Shown here: piece after piece, positions 56,736 to 64,000 of the stretch
How positions within the stretch are numbered: the first letter of the stretch is position 1
How the letters are laid out: each line of letters starts with the position of its first letter
Translations under genes and position numbers: made by a program
DNA from: Panopea generosa
Taxonomy: Eukaryota; Mollusca; Bivalvia; Adapedonta; Hiatellidae
NCBI GenBank assembly: GCA_029582155.1
Contig: CM055895.1
Span: 10,268,544 to 10,332,543 of the forward strand
Direction: 5' to 3'
DNA: 64,000 bases
Notes under the pieces: model-generated
What the model was told of the DNA's origin: nothing
The model's input: only the letters and a program-made list of their open reading frames with translations
Databases searched by the model: none

Positions 56736-57605
56736 ATGAATGAATTAAAATATTATTGAGTATTACATGATACTTCCGTTTTTACTCTTATTGGAATTCA
56801 AGTCATACCAAACTAATGTAATATTACAATTTCTTTTTAAAATTCTGTTCTTGAAAATGCTTAATTCAAATCAATTCAAATTCAATTGAAATTCAATGCA
56901 AATTAAAAAAAATGATGAGGTGCTTTTTATGATTAATGGTTTTATAACCGATTGTATTGGTGTGATGATGCTCGTGATGCAATTATTATAAAATGCATCG
57001 TGTTTGCCTTGAGCAAAGCAAATAACGCATGGGGAAATACAATTATTAATGTTTGGCAAAAGCTAGCATTGCTATAGATCACTGCATCACTGTGCATCTT
57101 TATATGATATAAGGTCAATGCCAAAAGATAAAATCATCTATGAAATACATAAATACGTTTGACACCTTCGTCTTCTTCCTTATACATAATTTCATATTAT
57201 TATAGTTTTTCCATATATTACTCATATCAGATCTAATGACATAGAGGGAACCAGTAGTTGTGTCCAGAAACCGTCTTGGGTTCGATGCGTAACATAAGTA
57301 TTTCTAATTAATCGTTATTCTCAGAACAATATTGAGCGACATTTCTGAAAGTTCTAAACTAATGTTTAGTATAAAGCTTTGTTTAGGGATCCTGTTTCAG
57401 CTTTAAGTGTTTAGATTTTTGAAATAACATTTTTTTTTTCGAAAAGTTAATCTTAGAAATTAATGTGTGTCAAATTCGTATGTTGAAACCATTTCCACAA
57501 TAGTGTACGCCTATCAGAAGTTATTGAAAAATATGTAACATTTTTTGCACCATTGATTATTTCGCTAAATATTTATTTGCTGTTGGATAAAGGTACGTAT
57601 ATTGT
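56736..57605. other. AT-rich sequence, possibly more LINE relic
   Basis: Higher coordinates should hold the upstream part of the LINE on the minus strand, but no motif is legible. Confidence 0.4.
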
Positions 57606-57850
57606 TAAGGTAGTTCGCGATATTCCTGTCGAACTTCAATTTTTCTATAAAATGGCCGAATAAAAACTTGGGTGTCCACGCTAGTTTTTTCATGAATTCG
57701 AATTTGTTCAAAATTCATTGTCAATAAATCCGCGTTTAAATTAATCCTGCCGTAATGATTAGATGTAAAGGTAACATAAATTGTATTTTATCTGTATAAA
57801 ATATGCCAGATGAAAACAAATCCAATATGAACACCGCAAACTATCTTAAA
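57606..57850 (+). mobile_element. MITE-like repeat family G, copy 2
   Basis: Starts TTAAGGTAGTTCGCGATATT and ends with the inverted CCGCAAACTATCTTAA. The interior shares TAATGATTAGATGTAAAGGT-type sequence with 47780-48062. About 245 bp long, with no coding capacity. A TTAA or TA target duplication is possible. Confidence 0.65.
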
Positions 57851-58025
57851 CTTTAATCTCCTGATCTCTGAATTTTGCGTTATGAAAAGCAGGTATGAAA
57901 CCAAACAAACAATGATACATTAACCAATTTACCGATTGGCATTATTTATGGAATGAATTTCTTTTTTTCTAGCTAACAACAGAACATGCATTTCGTTTTG
58001 TTTGTGTGTTTGAAAATTCATCTTC

Positions 58026-58100
58026 ATTCGAGGGCTAACAGACGATCAGTTAATCTAACCACTCTTTTTTGTATCCTGGAAGGTAAACTAGTACTCGAGT
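58026..58100 (-). mobile_element. Fragment of family A SINE
   Basis: CGAGGGCTAACAGACGATCA, CTAACCACT and AGTACTCGAG are the reverse of the 3' body of 1179-1468. Head and tail are missing. Confidence 0.8.
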
Positions 58101-60325
58101 TTTATGTGTCCATCAGAAAATCACAATAAACAATTCTGCTTCTTGCGACATTACCCTAAACATCAGAACAGAACAGAACATATGGTTGATTTGACTTATA
58201 CATACAGTCTCGTCGAAACATATACATATATACCAATACATAAACAGCAAAGGTGAAAGGTTCACTAGCACAAACACGAACATACGCAAGCCGCCCCTCA
58301 CCACCCACACTTTTGTCTTCAAGCAAATGATTAAAATTGCACCTGATTACAAAAGAAGTCATATAATTTTAACGTTGTTATACGTTATTACATAAATATT
58401 TTTCATGATAAACTTAAGTTATAATTTACTTGTTTTTTTATTGAAAATGGTTCTTTTAAGTAAATAGATAAAATTGATTACTTATTTCGATTATACTTGC
58501 ATTTATTCAATAAACTTAAATGTACTTGAATTTCTATAATCATAATATTTTTAATCAAATATCAATTGAAATATTAGTTTTTAATAAGTTGAATAAAGTT
58601 TGTAAAACAGTTTAGGGGAGCAAACTGTTATATTGGGTATTGGCGTGTGAACGCGTGCAAATTTTAGCATCTTTAGTTTAGTCTGTGTGCAATATATTTA
58701 ATCTGTCTTTCAGTTTGTTACTTATTTAATGTGTTGATAAATAATTGTTTTTATATAGATACCAAATTGTTTCTTTGCTTTTGGTGTTTTGTGTCCCTTT
58801 AACGAAGGCAAAAAACTAGCAAAGGATATTGTTTCTTTTTGTTTAAGCCCTGCAAAGAGGCAATTCTGTCTACTCTATTTACCATTTTTATTATTAATGT
58901 AGCACTCGTGTAGCCAGTGTTCCTGAGAGGTGTTATAAGACGTATAATTTTCCCAAACGCATGCACGCACGCACACACGCAAACTCACGCACACACACAC
59001 ATACATATGTATAGCGTACTTATATTTTAAACAGGGAAGTCATCTTAATGTGGGACGATCCACATCATCATTATATTACTCAACTATAAAAAGAGATAAA
59101 AAAAGAAACGTGTTATATTAATTTCACTTTTATCTATCTATGTTTTAGCATGAGGAATGGCCATGACTTGTTAAGAAAATGAATATTTATAAATATTCAG
59201 AAGTATTTATATTAAGTTAATAGTTACCCCGATAACGGAGGTAACCTATAATGAGCTAGCAAATGTACAATTAAACTGTCAAATATCCGACAGTTGGAGA
59301 GCAGACCAACTCATTTATCACAAACTGCTGATTCACTTGTGATTTTCACTGTCGCATATCCTCTCGACCTCGGCACCGGAATCCAGAAGAAAACAGTCAC
59401 GACTGTTAGTTTGCACATATATATTGATGCACACTGTCTTTTTTCGACCCCGACATCGAATTTTGAGAATCCTTAAAAACCCATTGTCTCCAAACGTTGT
59501 CAAGTTGTACCAGCCAAGACGGGAACTCAAATATTTAAATTGATCCAAGTAATATCGCTCTCATCGGTGCTGAAAGTATAAAATATAAGCAGAACAAAAC
59601 GGAACATTAACGTTTCGGGAGGGTTAACGGAAGGTAATAAATGAATGATAATGACGAGGCTACAATGTAAATTATATCCTGCTCTGAAAACTTGAACCAA
59701 CTTCGACTTCTGCAGTTCCTATCGAAAGTTATTGAACAATCAAAATAATGGCCTGGCGTCACTTCCTTTATTTAACTGAGAGGCCCGTAAATATGTGTGT
59801 GTGTTGTTGTTTTTTGTTGAATAAAAGTATTTATCTTTATGATCGATTAATCTATCTAGTATTACTTCATATGTTCCAGACACTGTTTATGCCAATGTTA
59901 AAACGGAATGTGTAAGCAATATGCCATTTTCTGTCCCTTTAATCTTGAGATTATCATGAATGTAAATAAATAAATGATGTTAGTTCGTCTGAGGCAATTT
60001 ATCCCTGGGTTAAGCAAAATGTTCAAATCGCTGTTCATTGTATTTCACAGCGCAGTAGATAACTGTTTTGTCAAAAATTGTGAAATCCTTTCATCCTGTT
60101 TCTAACAATGCATTTGGAATGAATGAGACGTGATCAGTCAGTGTAAAGACTAAACAACTTACAAATGTTCACTAAATCCAGGTCCAAGCTTACCAAAATG
60201 TGAACAACTGACTCATGATGGTGTCCAGCCCCTGCGTCTATGGTATTTCTGTTTTATCAATATGTAAACATTTACAAAGTACACATTTGAAACAAATACC
60301 AATTATGAATTTATATTACATGGAA
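58101..60325. other. AT-rich non-coding sequence
   Basis: Nothing recognised apart from a CA-rich microsatellite near 58958-59010. A 60-codon plus-strand frame and a 71-codon minus-strand frame overlap at 59294-59548 without recognisable similarity. Confidence 0.5.
58958..59010. repeat. (CACG)n/(CA)n microsatellite
   Basis: Mixed GCAC and CA units. Confidence 0.9.
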
Positions 60326-60990
60326 ATTAAAACTTATAATGAATTACATGTAAACAAATACTAATAATGAATTACATGACCACAAATACTAATAATGAAT
60401 TACATGACCACAAATACTAATAATGAATTACATGGAAACAAATAGGAATAATGAATTAAATGGAAATAAATACTCATAATGCATTGCATGAAAACAAATA
60501 CTAATAATGAATTCCATGGCCACATATACTTATAATGAATTACATGGAAAATATACTAATAATGAATTACATGGAAACAAATATTAATAACAAATTTCAT
60601 GGAAACAAATACTAATAGTGAATAACATGGAAACAAATGTTTATAATGAATTACATGGAAACAAATAGGAAAAATAAAATAAATGGATATAAATACTCAT
60701 AATGAATTATATGGAAACAAATACTGATAATGAATTCCATGGAAACAAATACTAATAATGAATTTTATGGCCACATATACTTATAATGAATTACATGGAA
60801 ACAGATACTAATAACGAATTTCATGGAAACAAATATTAATAACGAATTACATGGAAACAAATTTTATAAAGAATTAGATGGAAACAAATACTTATAATGA
60901 TTATCATGGCCACAGATACTTATAATGAAATACATGGAAACAAACCCTGATAATAAATAACATGGAAACAAACGCTTATAATGAATAACA
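60326..60990. repeat. 28-bp minisatellite, about 24 units
   Basis: Units ACATGGAAACAAATACTAAT + AATGAATT repeat with point changes (GGCCACAAATAC variants) and a few short indels. Confidence 0.95.
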
Positions 60991-61530
60991 TGAAAGAGGT
61001 GTATATTTTTATGCGATATAATAAAGGTATGGAAGTACACGTAAGGTAGTATGTTATTAACGACGGGAAGTATAAACTGAATATAAGGCCATGATCTATC
61101 AGATATTGACTATTCTATACCTATACCTTTTACGTTCAATTCATCTTGGTCGTCTTCTCTTAGACATTCTTTTTATCATTACTTTGCCAGGTATAGTACC
61201 TAAGTATTAAATGCCTACCTTTAATATTTGTTTATTGTAAAAATATGTCTATCAAATCAGATAGCGATGATTTTCAAGCGTATTGAGTTAAAACGAACGT
61301 TATGTATGATCTGTACTAAATCAAACACTCGTATAGTTAAGGTTTATGTAATTATTTTACTCATTTAATGACGACGATATATTCCTTTACATTTCAGTAA
61401 CTAGGTAACAGAGACGTTTACGATGATGTCATTGCCAGTTGATGGGGATGACAATTGGAATGCCCAACCTATCTAATACCATCTTAGCAAAAGAACTGGG
61501 TATAGCAAAACACTTCATTATACTAAAAAA
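60991..61530. other. Non-coding sequence
   Basis: Nothing recognised. Confidence 0.5.
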
Positions 61531-61823
61531 CAGTATATTTAGGCCAGTTTTGGAGTAATATATTTTTTTGAATTCCTTTACTGAATTTTAAAAATATAAG
61601 ATAAATATTGAAGATTTTAATGTTAAAAAAACATTTATTAAACACTATTTTGAAAACCAAAATTATAGAACATCAATATTTTTTATTTCATGTTACTTAA
61701 TTTTTATCAACTTCAATATTTAGTTCAAATTGTTTTATTTTAGAAAATAAAATATAACAGTTTTATTTAAAACAAATAAAGAAATTTGAACAACTGGTTT
61801 CACTCCAAAATGGCCTCACTGTA
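61531..61823. mobile_element. Fold-back DNA element, about 290 bp
   Basis: CAGTATATTTAGGCCAGTTT + TGGAGTAATATATTTTTTTG at the left faces an inverted counterpart at the right (AATTTGAACAACTGGTTTCA + CTCCAAAATGGCCTCACTG). Inner AATATTGAAG and CTTCAATATT continue the symmetry. Very AT-rich core, no frame. Confidence 0.75.
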
Positions 61824-62778
61824 CTCCAAGTTTGAATATGACATGAAAAAACAACTTCACAAAAACAAAACACTCAGAAGAAGAAAAAAAATCAACCGTC
61901 TCACCGCTCAAGAACAAACCAAAATACACACTTAATATTTTTGTTTGTTTTGATAGACTTTCACCAATTTAATTCTACATTTTATTCAATATAAAACAAA
62001 TATATAAACATAAAATGAATTACGTATATGATTATTAAATTAAAATTTTTAAAAAAGTTCCTATAAACTACAGGCCGTTAATGAATTTGTAAGGAGTATA
62101 TACCCCTTCGCAAATTATGCCAAGTTGGAGCCCCTAGCTATACATAATAGAGAAGTAAATCAAATATAGAATAAAATATAATCAAATTAAACAGACGTGT
62201 AGTGCAAACTATACAGTGCAAGTCTGATACAGTTTTTAGCAGGAACCGTGTCAATGACACATTGATCATAGTTTCTGATCTATAGATAATGCACTAACCA
62301 TGCAGAAGATACTATTATTTCAATAATTGTGTCGTATCACAATATGTAAGATAAACTAGAAATAAATCAATTTCAAATTAAAAGAGAAGTCTTAAATGCC
62401 TTGTTTGAAAATAATTGCAGTAATATTAATAGTTACTGTTTAGAAAAGCTTTGTCATTCTCCTGAGAAACGTAATTCCATACCAAAATCTATAATTCTTC
62501 CTACTTCATAATTACCAGTTTTAAGGGTTAATAAGTCTAGATGCCTGTACTCGAATAAAGTAAAATGAAAATAAGTTCATCAACGTTTGTAATTTCATTA
62601 CTAGTAATCCATTCCAAGCACTATATATAAATTGTTCTAGACGTAGATGAAGTGTAAATATATATACAAATATATAAAGAAGATAAATGAAATCACACCA
62701 ACGGAATTTCTGATTTATGGGTTATTTTCAGATTCACAGATACATTGTAAATTTAGATCTGAAAATATCACTAAAAAT
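61824..62778. other. AT-rich non-coding sequence
   Basis: Nothing recognised. Confidence 0.5.
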
Positions 62779-63113
62779 GGAGATTATTCTATATATTTTT
62801 ATATTTTAATTATCTCCCTTTATGAAACAAATAGATATTACTTCACTGTATATAATTGATCCAACGGGTTAGTATGTTTGTCCTTTATATAGCATGTGAG
62901 TAGTCATGAATCCTTTACTGGACCCTACTCATATAAGCTATCAGTTCATGTATGTAAATTGTCCGTCTAGGTCAGATGTGTTGCATGTAAAACCATAGTA
63001 TACTAGAAGTCACGGTTGACACCAAATATATTTGTTTGGTAGATGCCTTGATAATGTGTCTATGGTTTGCATTGTAGCTAGACACGCGCTCGCCGTAGTC
63101 TGGTGTACATTTA
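62779..63113 (-). repeat. Dispersed repeat family H, copy 2
   Basis: Inverted relative to 39068-39405. GGAGATTATT (62779) and AATTATCTCC (62807) form the terminal hairpin equivalent to the one at 39281-39311, and the rest of the body matches block by block. Confidence 0.78.
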
Positions 63114-64000
63114 TGTCTTTTTTTTACAATTAATTATCTTCATAAACATATATATATATATTAATCAAATTAAATTATTTTAGACGTAAATGAGGTATAT
63201 ATTTCGGTAGTGGTGAAATCCAGCTGTAATTACACCAAACACATATCAAACAGATATGACCTATATTTCTAAAGTAAGGATAGCACGTCAAAAGTGTTTA
63301 TCTAATTACTCTAGAACTTGGAGGATCGATTGATATTTAACATTCAATTTTGTCAAAATGTTAAAATAGAAATAATTGGAAGAACCGACGTCATCTGCTG
63401 ATACTTTTCTCTGTCAATAATCAATCCGTGATATTCGAAACTGATCAAGTCAGATTTCAAATTAAGCAGGCCAAATTTCTCGGGCGTCAAAGCTGAAAAT
63501 GTCAAAACAATAGCTGTAAACTGTTATTTTTAGCTACTTTTTTATGGGGAAAATCAAATTCTACATCCATTCCAAACTAAATTTGGTTGAAACACACAAC
63601 ACGGTTTGTTTTCACCTTGGTTATAACTTACATGTGCCTAAGTCATAAGTCACAACTTAATGTTCAGTCCACTTGATAATAAAAGTGTTAATCCCACCAT
63701 TGATTTTTGTTCTTTATTCAATAGTAATAATAAAAGTTTGAAGGCTTGTCATTCATAAAGAGACCCAAATGAAAGAAGTGAAACTTACAGTTTACTGTTT
63801 GTCAACCTCTGCACTACCAAATTATGATGAGAAAATTAGGGGACAAGTGTCATATAAGATTTTTTTTTCTGTTCAGTGGGTACACTGTTGACAAAGTGAA
63901 AGTTGTCTTCTGAAATCATGTATTCATACCCCAATTTCCAAGCATAATTTTTTTCTAAATTCACAATTCAAATCATGACAATGGTTCAAAAAAATTTCAA
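63114..64000. other. AT-rich non-coding sequence
   Basis: Contains a (TA)n run near 63150. No gene recognised up to the window end. Confidence 0.5.

Overview
The window is an AT-rich (roughly two-thirds A+T by eye), gene-poor piece of an animal nuclear genome. It contains no complete gene. It holds several families of tRNA-derived SINEs, decayed LINE and Tc1/mariner copies, many fold-back DNA elements and an unusual number of minisatellites. The SINE style and the repeat load suggest a lophotrochozoan, most likely a mollusc, but no marker in the window proves this.

The one convincing coding feature is on the minus strand at 44678-44958. It reads as the first coding exon of a four-domain voltage-gated calcium channel alpha-1 subunit, best matched to Cav3 (T-type): an acidic tail, then PFPGFVPKALKCLDQ, then RFWCLRVITWP just ahead of where segment IS1 should begin. 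The reading frame is interrupted immediately by ATATCCTTT (44669-44677 on the minus strand), the consensus 5' splice site of minor-class (U12, AT-AC) introns. Such introns recur in voltage-gated Na and Ca channel genes. If this is right, 1-44677 is the 5' part of a very large first intron and 45-64 kb is the 5' flank or 5'UTR introns. No IS1 exon was recognised in the window.

Layout. 0-44.7 kb (putative intron): SINE families A, B, C, D and E; a LINE 3' end nested in an older repeat (23.1-24.8 kb); and minisatellites at 8.8, 17.8, 18.3-19.6, 26.4, 27.7, 32.5, 40.5 and 42.2 kb. Several insertions have clear target-site duplications and some are nested. 44.6-46.0 kb: the channel exon and its 5' flank. 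46.0-50 kb: a cluster of fold-back elements. One is split by a 180-bp piggyBac-like MITE with TTAA duplications, and the opposite arm of the host element preserves the empty site. 50-64 kb: a doubtful exon-like stretch, a 51-bp minisatellite carrying a SINE, a dead Tc1/mariner transposase, a second LINE 3' remnant, further fold-back elements and a 28-bp array.

Many long open frames elsewhere are by-products of tandem repeats whose period is a multiple of three. They are not offered as genes.
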